Shown: one piece after another, positions 29,102-39,783 of the stretch
How positions within the stretch are numbered: position 1 is the first letter of the stretch
Layout: each line of letters opens with the position of its first letter
NCBI GenBank assembly: GCA_963806735.1
Contig: CAWEBE010000003.1
Span: forward strand, 248,001 to 312,000
Origin: CADEFX01 sp963806735
Lineage (GTDB): Bacteria > Pseudomonadota > Alphaproteobacteria > Rhizobiales > Hyphomicrobiaceae
DNA length: 64,000 nt
Direction of reading: 5' to 3'
Notes under the pieces: generated by a model
Seen by the model: the letters and a program-made list of their open reading frames with translations, nothing else
Told to the model about the DNA's origin: nothing
The model's database searches: none
Position numbers and translations under genes: made by a program

Positions 29102-30124
29102 ATGAAAATGCCAAAGGCAATGACGCACACCCGAGGCCTCGGGCTCGCAGTAGTCGCAGCGCTGGCGCTCAGCACGCCGGCCACTGCCGCCTGGGAGCCG
29201 ACCAAGGCCATCACCTTCGTGATCCCCGCGGGCACCGGCGGTGGCGCCGATCAGATGGCGCGCTTCGTGCAAGGCATCGTCACCAAGCACAACCTGTCGA
29301 AGCAGCCGATCGTGGTGATCAACAAGTCCGGCGGCGCCGGCGCCGAAGGCTTCCTCGAGATCAAGAACAGCGCCAAGGATCCGCACAAGATCGTCATCAC
29401 GCTGTCCAATCTCTTCACCACGCCACTCGGCACCGGCACGCCCTTCAACTGGAAGGATCTGACGCCGGTCGCCATGTTGGCGCTCGATCAGTTCGTCCTC
29501 TGGGTTCCCGCGGATGCCCCCTACAAGACAGCGAAGGAGTACGCCGAGGCTGTGAAGGCGGGCGCCGACAAGCAATTCAAGATGGGCGGCACGGGCTCCA
29601 AGCAGGAGGACCAGATCATCACCGTGGCGCTCGAGCGGCAGACCGGCGGCAAGAAGTTCACCTACGTGCCCTTCCAAGGCGGCGGCGCCGTCGCCGTGCA
29701 GTTGGTCGGCAAGCACATCGACTCCTCGGTCAACAATCCGATCGAGGCGGTGCAGCATTGGAAAGCCGGCAATCTCAGGCCGCTTTGCATCTTCGATGCC
29801 AAGCGCAGCGCTTATACGGGCAAGGTGACGGCGGATATGGCCTGGAGCGACATCCCGACCTGCACGGAGTCCGGCTTGCCCGTCGAGTACCAGATGCTGC
29901 GCGGCATCTTCATGCCCGGCGGCGTCACGCCTGAGCAGGTGGCCTTCTACGTGGATCTGTTCCAGAAAGTGCGGGCCACGGATGAGTGGAAGAAATTCAT
30001 GGAGGACGGCGCGTTCAACCAGACCTTCATGACCGGCGATGACTATCGCAAGTGGGTGGAGGCCGCCGAGAAGACACACTACGACCTGATGAAGGAGGCC
30101 AATTTCCTGGTCGCAGGTCGATAG
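29102..30124 (+). CDS. tctC: tripartite tricarboxylate transporter substrate-binding protein
   Basis: Periplasmic binding protein of the Bug/TctC family, 340 residues. It has a signal peptide (about 1-30, LGLAVVAALALSTPATAA) and then ITFVIPAGTGGGADQMARF, the ligand-loop region. Further blocks are VVINKSGGAGAEGFLEI, FKMGGTGSKQEDQI, and YVPFQGGGAVAVQLVGKHID. The first strand ends PAGTGGGAD rather than the commoner PFxAGGxxD. ATG 29102 follows AGAGAGGAA. It follows tctA by 63 nt. Confidence 0.9.
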   Translation: MKMPKAMTHTRGLGLAVVAALALSTPATAAWEPTKAITFVIPAGTGGGADQMARFVQGIVTKHNLSKQPIVVINKSGGAGAEGFLEIKNSAKDPHKIVITLSNLFTTPLGTGTPFNWKDLTPVAMLALDQFVLWVPADAPYKTAKEYAEAVKAGADKQFKMGGTGSKQEDQIITVALERQTGGKKFTYVPFQGGGAVAVQLVGKHIDSSVNNPIEAVQHWKAGNLRPLCIFDAKRSAYTGKVTADMAWSDIPTCTESGLPVEYQMLRGIFMPGGVTPEQVAFYVDLFQKVRATDEWKKFMEDGAFNQTFMTGDDYRKWVEAAEKTHYDLMKEANFLVAGR

Positions 30125-30134
30125 GCATATTTAA

Positions 30135-30156
30135 GGCCGGCGCTCCGGCGCCGGCC
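30135..30156 (+). promoter_or_regulatory. GC-rich hairpin between tctC and tctB
   Basis: GGCCGGCGC, loop TCCG, GCGCCGGCC: a perfect 9-bp stem 10 nt after the tctC stop, without a U-tract. It probably stabilises the upstream mRNA or partly terminates, so that binding protein outnumbers the TctB subunit. Confidence 0.6.
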
Positions 30157-30211
30157 TCTCCCGCGCATGCCGGCGGGACTAAATCAGGCAGATTGGCAAG
30201 GTGAAGGGCAC

Positions 30212-30727
30212 ATGCACCGCGAGACCTCCACGGACGATCGCCGCGTCGTCTCCAATCGCACGATGGACATCGTTGTGGCGCTGCTCTTCCTGGGTGCCAG
30301 TGCCGTTGTCATATCCGACAGCATACGACTGGGCTTTAACTGGCGCGAAAACGAAGGCCCAGCCTCGGGCTACTTCCCCTTCTACATCGCTGTGATGATG
30401 GCGATTGCCAGCACGGTCAATCTGATGAGCGCGGTGATGGGGCGCAGCTCGAACGGTGATGCCACCTTCGTCGGGCGGCGCGCGCTCGGTCGAGTCCTCG
30501 CCGTGCTCTTTCCCGCCATCGCCTACGTCGCCGCGGTTCAGTATCTCGGCATCTATGTGGCTTCGGCGGGCTTCATCTTCGTATTCATGTTGTTTCTGGG
30601 ACGTGAGCGAGTGCTGAGAGCGCTGGGCGTCAGCCTCGCCGTGCCGCTTGTCCTCTTCTTCATGTTCGAGGTCTGGTTCCTCGTACCGCTGCCGAAGGGA
30701 CCATTCGAGCTGTGGCTCGGGTATTGA
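30212..30727 (+). CDS. tctB: tripartite tricarboxylate transporter small permease subunit
   Basis: 171 residues with four hydrophobic segments (about 18-36, 55-75, 91-110 and 115-160) and the TctB-type EGPASGYFPFYIAVMMAIASTVNL block. Start at MHRETSTDD. The order tctA-tctC-tctB differs from the commoner tctC-tctB-tctA. The hairpin just upstream separates it from tctC. The region after it (30728-30972) shows no gene and presumably carries the katG promoter. Confidence 0.85.
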   Translation: MHRETSTDDRRVVSNRTMDIVVALLFLGASAVVISDSIRLGFNWRENEGPASGYFPFYIAVMMAIASTVNLMSAVMGRSSNGDATFVGRRALGRVLAVLFPAIAYVAAVQYLGIYVASAGFIFVFMLFLGRERVLRALGVSLAVPLVLFFMFEVWFLVPLPKGPFELWLGY

Positions 30728-30972
30728 TCTTCGCGGAAATCTTCAGCGCCATCCTATCCGGCATCAGGCGATGAGCGCTGTTTGATCCGGAGCGGACACT
30801 CGCTTCATCGCATTGATCCATCTCAATGCCGACGGCGGCGGCAGCCTTGCGACCGCAGGTACAGTGTCATGCGCGACGTGGGCCGATGGCGCGGTGTCGC
30901 GGGCCATGAGGCTAGAACATTTCCAAAGATTGATGATACCTATATACGCAACAGGAAAAGACCGAGGAGATC

Positions 30973-33112
<2,140 letters not shown>

Positions 33113-33204
33113 TGGGAGTAGCGGATCTCGCAATCAGCAGAGGTTATCTACCTCGCGAAATCTCCAGCGCAATTTCCGATCGAACCGAAGCACTGCCAAG
33201 CACC

Positions 33205-33249
33205 CTCTCCCGTCATGGCGTAGCCATGCCGCGCATGGATGGGAGAGGT
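33205..33249 (+). terminator. candidate hairpin downstream of katG
   Basis: CCTCTCCC (33205-33212) pairs with GGGAGAGG (33242-33249). Inside is CATGGC-GTA-GCCATG (33215-33229). It resembles the nested palindromes often found after alphaproteobacterial genes. No U-tract follows. Confidence 0.4.
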
Positions 33250-33336
33250 GGAGCTGCGTCTGTGTGATTGGAGAGCGCTATAGTCCGCGGCGGAGCGCTC
33301 TTGTTGTGAGGATGGCCGCTTTATAGTCTCCGCCGC

Positions 33337-34494
33337 ATGTCCCGCCGCGCCCCGACACCCTTCGCCCTCAACAAGTCTCACGCCAGGCGCATCTGGCTTC
33401 GCGCCCAACGGCTCGACCAGTCCGCGCCGTTTGGAGATGGGCCGGACGCAACGCGTGCCGCGATCGAGCATCTGGGCTACGTGCAGATCGACACCATCAA
33501 CGTGATCGAGCGCTGTCACCATCACATCCTCTTTACGCGCATTCCAGGATACCGGCGCGACCACCTGCGCCAGGCGCAGAGCGTCGACAAGTCGGTGTTC
33601 GAGTACTGGACGCATGCGCTGTCGTACGTGCCGACACGCGATCTGCGCTTCTACATCAGGGCCATGAAGCATCACTGGCGCCGCCGCAGCGCGTGGTTCT
33701 CTGCGGTCAAGCCGGGCGATTTGCGCAAGGTGCTGGGCCTCATACGCAAGAATGGTGGACTCACCATCCGCGACATCGACGACGACGTGCTGGTGGAGAA
33801 GGCCCATCTCTGGGCCAGCCGCAAGCCGTCCAAGCGGGCGCTGCAGCTGGCCTTCTTCCGAGGCGTCGTGACGGTCAGCCAGCGCACCGGCATGCTGAAA
33901 ACCTACGAGCTGACGAACCGCCATTTCGGGTGGGACAGGCCGCCAAAGGCCGCCTCGGAGCCGGAGATCGTGAGCTATCTGCTCGATCGTGCCTTGCGAT
34001 CACAGGGCGTCGTGAGCCTCAACTCTGCCTGCCATCTGGATGCCCCGCGCAAGCCGGCCATGCGGCGATTGATCGAGGCGAGAGTGCGCCGCAAAGAATT
34101 GCTGCCGGTCGTGCTCGAAGGGGCCGGAAAGCTGGAGCATTGGGCGCAGCCAGAGGCGCTGGAAGCGGCGCTCGATCCTGCAGAAGAGCTGATCCACGTT
34201 CTGTCTCCTTTCGATCCGCTCGTCCTTCAGCGCAAACGGCTGCAGCTCTTCTTCGATTACGAGCATCGCTTCGAGGCTTATGTTCCCAAGGAGAAGCGGG
34301 TGTTGGGCTACTTTGCACTGCCTGTGCTTGCCGGAAACGAGATCGTCGCCGCCATCGATCTCAAAGCCGACCGAGAGCAGGGAAAACTACTCGTGCAGCA
34401 ATGGACCTGGATCGGCAAAGGCCGGCCCCGGTCGCACAAGAAGAGGATCGAGGAGGCACTGCACCATTTCGAGCGCTTTCAGCTCGCGCGCTGA
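33337..34494 (+). CDS. winged-helix DNA glycosylase of the YcaQ/AlkX family
   Basis: HTH_42 (former DUF1006) protein, 385 residues. The early block LGYVQIDTINVIERCHHHILFTRI carries a Q-hydrophobic-D motif (QID), the catalytic motif reported for YcaQ-type interstrand-crosslink glycosylases. KSVFEYWTHALSYVP and the C-terminal LSPFDPLVLQRKRLQLFFDYEHRFEAYVP are further signatures. It probably unhooks alkylated bases or crosslinks from DNA. A strong bidirectional terminator separates it from the convergent TerC gene. Confidence 0.82.
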   Translation: MSRRAPTPFALNKSHARRIWLRAQRLDQSAPFGDGPDATRAAIEHLGYVQIDTINVIERCHHHILFTRIPGYRRDHLRQAQSVDKSVFEYWTHALSYVPTRDLRFYIRAMKHHWRRRSAWFSAVKPGDLRKVLGLIRKNGGLTIRDIDDDVLVEKAHLWASRKPSKRALQLAFFRGVVTVSQRTGMLKTYELTNRHFGWDRPPKAASEPEIVSYLLDRALRSQGVVSLNSACHLDAPRKPAMRRLIEARVRRKELLPVVLEGAGKLEHWAQPEALEAALDPAEELIHVLSPFDPLVLQRKRLQLFFDYEHRFEAYVPKEKRVLGYFALPVLAGNEIVAAIDLKADREQGKLLVQQWTWIGKGRPRSHKKRIEEALHHFERFQLAR

Positions 34495-34527
34495 AGGCTG
34501 CGCAGCAATGGCAGCAAAGAGCATTTC

Positions 34528-34557
34528 GACCCCGCGCGCTCGCAAGCGCGCGGGGTC
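34528..34557 (+). terminator. bidirectional terminator between the YcaQ-type and TerC genes
   Basis: GACCCCGCGCGCT, loop CGCA, AGCGCGCGGGGTC: a perfect 13-bp stem followed by GTTGTTCTC. It sits between two convergent genes, ending 7 nt from the TerC stop codon. Confidence 0.75.
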
Positions 34558-34564
34558 GTTGTTC

Positions 34565-35368
34565 TCAGCGCTCGTCGGCGTGCACGTGCGTTGCGTGCTC
34601 CCCGGTGTTTTTGCCCGCCCTGCGCACAATGAGCTTGCCGACGCCGACCACGATCAGCGCGCCGATCACCTCGAAGATGCGGGCGATGATCTTGGTAGAG
34701 ACGCCCAGCATCTGCGCGAGGCTGTCGATGGCCGGAGCCAGCGCCGGCTCGGTGGCCAGCAGCTCCCCGGCAACCCAACCCAGTAGCGCTGCGCCGGCCC
34801 ATACCAAGATCGGGTAACGGGTCAGCAGGTTGGTGATCAGCGTCGCGCCGCCGATCACCAGCGGAATGCTGATGATGAGACCAAAGATGATGAGATTAAT
34901 GTCGCCGCCGGCGGCTGCCGCGATGGCCAGCACGTTGTCGAAACTCATGACGATATCGGCGATGGCGACGATTTTCACCGCCTCCCATATGCTGCCGCCG
35001 CTGCGAACGCTGTCCTCGCTGGCCTCTTCCTGCGTCACCAGCTTGACCGCGATCCAGAACAGCAGCAGGCCCCCGATCAGCTTCAGGTAATGGATGCCGA
35101 GGAGCTGATTGACGAGGACCGTGAAGATGATGCGCAGCACTACCGCCGCGCCCGCACCAAGCAATATGCCGATCATGCGCTGCCGCGGCGGTAACGAGCG
35201 GCACGCGAGCGCGATGACGACGGCGTTGTCGCCGGACAGGATGATGTTGATGCCGATGATCTTGGCAATCGACACGGCGGTGGCGCCGTGGCTGCCGAAC
35301 ATCGCGTAGATACTATCGAGAATCTGGTCGCTCAATGCGGCCACGACGGCGAACGCCTGCAAGTCCAC
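34565..35368 (-). CDS. TerC family integral membrane protein
   Basis: Multi-pass membrane protein (seven to eight hydrophobic segments, 267 residues) of the TerC/Alx/YjbE group, linked to Mn2+ or other metal efflux and membrane-metal handling. Conserved acidic intramembrane blocks: NIILSGDNAVVIALACRSLP and ADIVMSFDNVLAIAAAAGGD. The C-terminus is His-rich (HATHVHADER). GTG 35368 directly follows GGAGGAGAAAC; the longer frame to 35470 is not supported. A possible yybP-ykoY-like leader precedes it. Confidence 0.82.
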   Translation of the reverse strand: MDLQAFAVVAALSDQILDSIYAMFGSHGATAVSIAKIIGINIILSGDNAVVIALACRSLPPRQRMIGILLGAGAAVVLRIIFTVLVNQLLGIHYLKLIGGLLLFWIAVKLVTQEEASEDSVRSGGSIWEAVKIVAIADIVMSFDNVLAIAAAAGGDINLIIFGLIISIPLVIGGATLITNLLTRYPILVWAGAALLGWVAGELLATEPALAPAIDSLAQMLGVSTKIIARIFEVIGALIVVGVGKLIVRRAGKNTGEHATHVHADER

Positions 35369-35374
35369 GTTTCT

Positions 35375-35442
35375 CCTCCGGTAGGATTGTCGTTTGTCTC
35401 GCCCGGTGAGCGCGCCCCACCTTGGCGGCCTTCCCCTTTGTC
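35375..35442 (-). promoter_or_regulatory. possible yybP-ykoY-like (Mn2+) riboswitch leader of the TerC gene
   Basis: On the minus strand the leader reads AAAGGGGAAGG, a GC-rich arm, then GGGCGAGACAAACGAC and a run into the ribosome-binding site. A GGGGA element near the 5' side and a GCGAGAC element near the 3' side are reminiscent of the yybP-ykoY aptamer that often precedes TerC-family genes. This is pattern resemblance only, and the element is short. Confidence 0.3.
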
Positions 35443-35845
35443 CGTGTCGAGCGTTTCGCCGATGCGGCAATGCTTGCAGGACACTTTGCGCAGGCTGCCG
35501 CGTTTTTCAATGCGAAAGCGACACGGGTTCCAAAATCAGCTGCGAACGGACGTCGCGCCGACGGTGCCGGTTCCGCGAATAGGCGATTGAGCTGGTTTGG
35601 ACGGACGCGGACGGTCGGTTGGACGACGTTGGACGCCGTGCTGTCTGCCGGTTGGCCGAGCGTTGCCTGATGTTGCCGACCGGCCGTGTGCGCCCGGCGG
35701 ACGGATCATTCCCGCCCGAGGGAGGGGCTTGTCGTGGCATTTGGTATGCCACGCATTCCCTTCGCGCCTGGCAATCCTCCTGGCTCCGGAGCAAGCGATC
35801 CGACTACCATAAGGTCACACGCTTATACATTGGGGAGAGACGACC
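35443..35845. other. gene-free region between the TerC and NHL genes
   Basis: About 400 nt between divergent genes. No frame resembles a known protein. It presumably contains both promoters; a GGGGAGAG ribosome-binding site precedes the NHL gene. Confidence 0.4.
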
Positions 35846-36811
35846 ATGGCTGTGATCCTGGGCGAGGGAGAGTTCACCTACGAGGCGACCGAGGATTGGG
35901 CCAAGCTGCCGGATGGTTGGGAGTTCGGCGATGCGGCTGCCATCGGCGTCGACCGCCAAGACCGCGTTTACGTCTTCAACCGCGGCGAGCACCCGATGAT
36001 CGTGTTCGACCGCGAGGGCAACTTCATCAAATCGTGGGGCGAGGGCACTTTCCATCGCCCGCACGGCATCCACATGGGGCCAGACGACTCCGTCTATTGC
36101 ACCGACGACGGCGACCACACCGTGCGCAAGTGCACGCTCGACGGCAAGGTGCTGCTCGAGATCGGCATTCCCGGCAAACCGGCGCCGTTCCTCAGCGGCG
36201 AGCCCTTCCACCGCTGCACCCACACCGCGCTCTCGCCCAAGAACGAGATCTACGTCTCGGATGGCTACGGCAATGCGCGCATCCACAAATACTCGCCGGA
36301 CGGCAAGCTCATGTTCTCATGGGGACAGCCGGGCTCGGGCGAAGGCGAGTTCAACATCCCGCACAACATCTGCTGCGACGCCGACGGCTGGATCTACGTT
36401 GCCGACCGCGAGAACCATCGCGTCCAGGTGTTCGACGGCAACGGCAAGTACGAGACGCAGTGGGCCAACCTGCACCGTCCCTCCGGTCTCTACATGCCGC
36501 CCGGCAAATGCCCGCTCTGCTACGTCGGCGAGATCGGCCCCTATCTGCCGGTCAACCGCGGCTGGCCGAACCTCGGCCCGCGCGTCAGCATTCTCGATCA
36601 CAAGGGCAAGCTGCTCTGCCGCCTCGGCAGCCTCAATCCGCCAGGTACGCAGCCGGGGCAGTTCCTCTCGCCGCACGGACTTACCGTCGACTCGCGCGGC
36701 GATCTCTACGTCGGCGACGTGGCCTCTGCCTCCTGGCCGTCGCTGTTCCCCGGCCAGCCCATGCCCAAGCCGCTGCGCCGCATGCAGAAGCTGACGAAGG
36801 TGAAGGCTTAG
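35846..36811 (+). CDS. NHL-repeat protein, peptidyl-alpha-hydroxyglycine alpha-amidating lyase-like
   Basis: 321 residues made almost entirely of six-bladed NHL propeller repeats: AAIGVDRQDRVYVFNRGEHPMIVFDREG, HGIHMGPDDSVYCTDDGDHTVRKC, ALSPKNEIYVSDGYGNARIHKYSPDG, NICCDADGWIYVADRENHRVQVFDGNG and LSPHGLTVDSRGDLYVGDV. This layout matches bacterial proteins annotated as PAL-like (the lyase half of peptide-amidating enzymes). A CPLC pair and ICCD contain cysteines. No signal peptide is visible. The real substrate is unknown. Confidence 0.75.
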   Translation: MAVILGEGEFTYEATEDWAKLPDGWEFGDAAAIGVDRQDRVYVFNRGEHPMIVFDREGNFIKSWGEGTFHRPHGIHMGPDDSVYCTDDGDHTVRKCTLDGKVLLEIGIPGKPAPFLSGEPFHRCTHTALSPKNEIYVSDGYGNARIHKYSPDGKLMFSWGQPGSGEGEFNIPHNICCDADGWIYVADRENHRVQVFDGNGKYETQWANLHRPSGLYMPPGKCPLCYVGEIGPYLPVNRGWPNLGPRVSILDHKGKLLCRLGSLNPPGTQPGQFLSPHGLTVDSRGDLYVGDVASASWPSLFPGQPMPKPLRRMQKLTKVKA

Positions 36812-37169
36812 GCATCCATCGGCCGCTGGCACCGAACTCTCACCTCACCTCTTTGCATCCCCGGACGGCGCATCGAAGACGCGCCTTTCCGGGAACGCGA
36901 GTGGAGGGGATGACATCTGAAGGCGAGGCGTGCGCAAGTGCGCACGTCGAAGCCATGTAACCACAGTCCCGCATGTGCCAATGGCCTTGGCATAGGGTCG
37001 ATCCCCCCGAATAACGGAATGTACGATGCCTCGCTGGGCGCGGTGAAAAAGTGCCAAAAGGAGCTGTAGGCGGGCCCCGTGCGGCACGCGTGCTCGATGT
37101 CTGCATTGCAAAGGTAAGCAGAAGCGCGGCCAGCGCCCAGGGACCGACCACCACCGCAACGATGCAAGG
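36812..37169. repeat. gene-free region with a hairpin repeat after the NHL gene
   Basis: 358 nt. CCCGGACGGCGC (36859-36871) pairs with GCGCCTTTCCGGG (36881-36893), with a small bulge. It resembles hairpins scattered in Hyphomicrobiales genomes and could terminate the NHL transcript. Frames in the remainder show no family match. Confidence 0.4.
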
Positions 37170-38234
37170 TCAACAATCGGCTTTGATCTTCGCCAATGTC
37201 TCTGCGGCCAGCGGGAGCAGGGCGTCCTCGGGAAATGGATACACAGAGCTGACGTTGATTTCACAAAGCACGAAAGTGTCGGCCCCGTCAGCATCCTTTG
37301 GTCCGTATAGGAAGTCGGCGTCCCAGATGACGGGCAGGCGCGATTTTTCCAGCCCAACCAGTCGGCAGAGTTCATCCAGCCATTGGTGCTCGAGCTTTTT
37401 CTTCAAGCGCTGAAAGTCGGGACGAGAGGACGGGAAGTAGTGACGAGGTCCGGGCTGCGGCGTCTCATTCGATGGCGTTCCTGGGGCGGCCGGGTAGAGC
37501 GCATTGACGAGTTGCTCGCCGAACCCCGCAACTCGGTCCCCGACGACATAGCAACGCACCATGCCGTCACGAAGGCGCGACTGATACGCCTGATCGATCA
37601 TGCCCCCTGCCCCTGCGAAATAGGGTTCGCATCGCGAGAGGAACGATCCCAGCGACATTTTTTCCTCCGAGCTATCCCGTTTGGCGTGCCGGATGCGCAA
37701 AATCGTGTCGAGGGAAATCATCGACGGCGGTGTGCTCGGCGGCTCCGCTAGCTGGACTTTCCAGACACCGTCGCCGCTTTGGCCTCGGATCTGTTTCAGC
37801 ACCCGAGCACCGAACGCCACACTCATCGGCAACTCCGTGCGCATCGCCTCCAGGGTCGCATAGAGGCGGGTATCGCAGCCCCAGCTCATCTCTCGCGTGC
37901 GATAAAGCACCTCCTTGGTACCCAACTTGTCGATGACTTCCGGATGGGCGCTGACAAACACACCCCGCGATGCGACATCCGCCAGCATCGCATTCAAGAC
38001 AGTCCTGTCGCGCCCAGCCTGGATCGGATTGATCCAAACCAGGACACCATCGACGCCGAGGAGTTGAGCGCGGACCTCCTCGACAAGCTCGTCGGCAAAT
38101 GGCGCTCCCACGATCTCCATGCCGGTTGCGCGAAGCGCGTTCGCGATGCCGGCAAATCTCGACTGATCGAGATCCGTCGAAAGCCGCTCCTTTGCATCTG
38201 CAGGAAACACGATCGCGACGCGACCTCGTGGCAT
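37170..38234 (-). CDS. Cj0069 family protein (ATP-grasp-like)
   Basis: 354 residues. The N-terminus RVAIVFPADAKERLSTD, the middle WINPIQAGRDRTVLNAMLADVASRGVFVSAHPEVIDKLGTKEVLYRTREMSWGCDT and the C-terminal CEINVSSVYPFPEDAL follow the Cj0069 family, whose layout resembles ATP-grasp ligases. The late EINVSS would supply the metal-binding Glu/Asn. No characterised substrate is known to me. The start ATG overlaps the stop of the small GST-derived frame (TGATG). Confidence 0.7.
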   Translation of the reverse strand: MPRGRVAIVFPADAKERLSTDLDQSRFAGIANALRATGMEIVGAPFADELVEEVRAQLLGVDGVLVWINPIQAGRDRTVLNAMLADVASRGVFVSAHPEVIDKLGTKEVLYRTREMSWGCDTRLYATLEAMRTELPMSVAFGARVLKQIRGQSGDGVWKVQLAEPPSTPPSMISLDTILRIRHAKRDSSEEKMSLGSFLSRCEPYFAGAGGMIDQAYQSRLRDGMVRCYVVGDRVAGFGEQLVNALYPAAPGTPSNETPQPGPRHYFPSSRPDFQRLKKKLEHQWLDELCRLVGLEKSRLPVIWDADFLYGPKDADGADTFVLCEINVSSVYPFPEDALLPLAAETLAKIKADC

Positions 38235-38440
38235 CAGTCGTCTCCTAAGGCGGCACCGCTTCGAACCGCGCTATCTCGCTTCCCAAATGAGTTTCGCGCC
38301 CAGCGCGCCGATGCCACCAGCAGCTGCCCGGTTACGGCGTGGGAATTCTGATCGTAGGGCACTTCCTTGTAGGTGAGGACCATCCGCACGATGTTGACGA
38401 AAGTGCTGCGGGGAAAGCCGTAAACGACTGGGTTGGACAT
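38234..38440 (-). pseudogene. glutathione S-transferase N-terminal remnant
   Basis: The frame starts MSNPVVYGFPRSTFVNIVRMVLTYKEVPYD, the first thirty residues of a GST thioredoxin-like domain (beta-1, alpha-1, beta-2). It then runs into about 38 unrelated residues and stops. A full GST is about 200 residues, so this is a 5' fragment left after deletion, though it may still be translated. Its stop overlaps the next gene's start. Confidence 0.6.
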
Positions 38441-38480
38441 GGCTGCTTCCTTCGGGAAAAGCGACTGCCAGGTGTCAGAG

Positions 38481-38717
38481 CTATCGTCGCCAGAACGGTT
38501 TGGCCGCCTCGGAGAGCGCTTGCTGTCGAGTGAGGCCGAGATCGGCAAGGACGCGCCCGTCCTGGGCCAACTCCCGCAGGGCTTTTCGTTGGTCACTGCG
38601 GGCCATCCAGACCGTGATGGTTTTTGGCAGGCGGCTCAGCGACCACTCGTGGGAGAGGATGGCCCCCTCCCATCGTTGGTGCATCAAGGCCGGTCCCTGC
38701 ACTGCTTGAATGCACAT
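38481..38717 (-). CDS. DUF1127 domain protein
   Basis: 78 residues ending with a DUF1127 block: QRKALRELAQDGRVLADLGLTRQQALSEAAKPFWRR, the Arg-rich motif with LxDLGLTRxQA and the terminal PFWR. DUF1127 proteins in alphaproteobacteria bind RNA or affect phosphate/C1 and stress traits, but no specific role can be assigned. It diverges from the LysR gene at 38848, an arrangement often seen, so it is probably that regulator's target. A shorter start at 38684 is possible. Confidence 0.7.
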   Translation of the reverse strand: MCIQAVQGPALMHQRWEGAILSHEWSLSRLPKTITVWMARSDQRKALRELAQDGRVLADLGLTRQQALSEAAKPFWRR

Positions 38718-38847
38718 TGGGTGAGCTCCGATTGATATCGCCCATGGAGAGCGTCTGCGGACGGAGCACACCAATAGAACCAGGCAAGGATTGCTCGCAA
38801 AGCATCCTTTCTCTACCTTGCCTGAGTTTTTCTCATGAAGGTCATTG

Positions 38848-39783
38848 ATGCTTCGCCGCCTCCCTCCGTTGAATGCGCTCAAAGCGTTCGAGGCCGCCGC
38901 TCGCCACGAGAGCTTCACGCGGGCAGCCGAAGAGCTGTTTGTCACCCAGGGTGCGGTCAGTCACCAGGTCAAGGCTTTGGAAGCGGAGCTCGGGGTCAAG
39001 CTCTTCAATCGCGAACGCCAGCGCCTCGTCATCACTGAGGCTGGACGTCAGTACCTCACGATCTTGCGCGACGCTTTCGATCGCATCGCCGTCGGCACCG
39101 AGCGGCTCCTACAGCGCCAGAATTCCGGCGCCCTTACCATCAGCACGTCACCGGATTTTGCCGCCAAGTGGCTCGTGAACCAACTCGGCCGCTTTGCCGA
39201 GGCACATCCAAGCATCGACCTGCGTGTGTCAGCGACGCTGCATCATGTCGACTTCGCACGCGAGGATGTGGACCTCGCTGTACGCCACGGCGACGGCAGC
39301 TGGCCAGGCCTTGATGTCGTGCGGCTGAGCGCCGAACACTTATTCCCAGTATGCAGCCCAAAACTGCTTTCTGGCCGCAACCGCCTGGCCAAGCCAGCCG
39401 ACGTGCTCAGATTCCCACTCATTCACGTTGACGACCGGAAGGACTGGTCGAAATGGCTGGCGGCAGCCGGTGTGATGGGCGCCGAGCTGTCGCACGGACC
39501 CGTGCTCAATCGCGTGAGCATGGCAATCGATGCCGCGATTGACGGCCAGGGTATTGTCCTCGCGCGCACGACGCTGGCCGCCACGGACCTGATTGCCGGG
39601 CGACTGCTGCGGCCCTTTGCCGAGGACCTACGCCTCTCCAAGATCTATTGGATCATTTGTCCGCAGGCCACTGCGAGCCTCCCCAAGATCGTCACATTTC
39701 GTTCGTGGCTGCTCTCCGAAGCCGCCAACGACATGCGCCAGCTAAAGAAGATTGGTACTAGAGCCTCGCGGGCAAAGAGTTGA
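38848..39783 (+). CDS. LysR family (GcvA-type) transcriptional regulator
   Basis: N-terminal winged helix LNALKAFEAAARHESFTRAAEELFVTQGAVSHQVKALEAELGVKLF is the GcvA/AmpR-type signature. The periplasmic-binding-like effector domain follows (ISTSPDFAAKWLVNQLGRF, DLAVRHGDGSWPGL). 311 residues; ATG 38848 gives MLRRLPPLNALKAFE. A TTG three bases upstream is in frame. It probably regulates the divergent DUF1127 gene. Confidence 0.88.
   Translation: MLRRLPPLNALKAFEAAARHESFTRAAEELFVTQGAVSHQVKALEAELGVKLFNRERQRLVITEAGRQYLTILRDAFDRIAVGTERLLQRQNSGALTISTSPDFAAKWLVNQLGRFAEAHPSIDLRVSATLHHVDFAREDVDLAVRHGDGSWPGLDVVRLSAEHLFPVCSPKLLSGRNRLAKPADVLRFPLIHVDDRKDWSKWLAAAGVMGAELSHGPVLNRVSMAIDAAIDGQGIVLARTTLAATDLIAGRLLRPFAEDLRLSKIYWIICPQATASLPKIVTFRSWLLSEAANDMRQLKKIGTRASRAKS

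Noticed and set aside
27727..29934. 735-residue frame across tctA and tctC
   Set aside because: It is an out-of-frame reading of two recognised transporter genes, Arg/His-rich and with no motif.
36808..37176. 122-residue frame on the minus strand after the NHL gene
   Set aside because: It reads through a hairpin repeat and has no recognisable motif.
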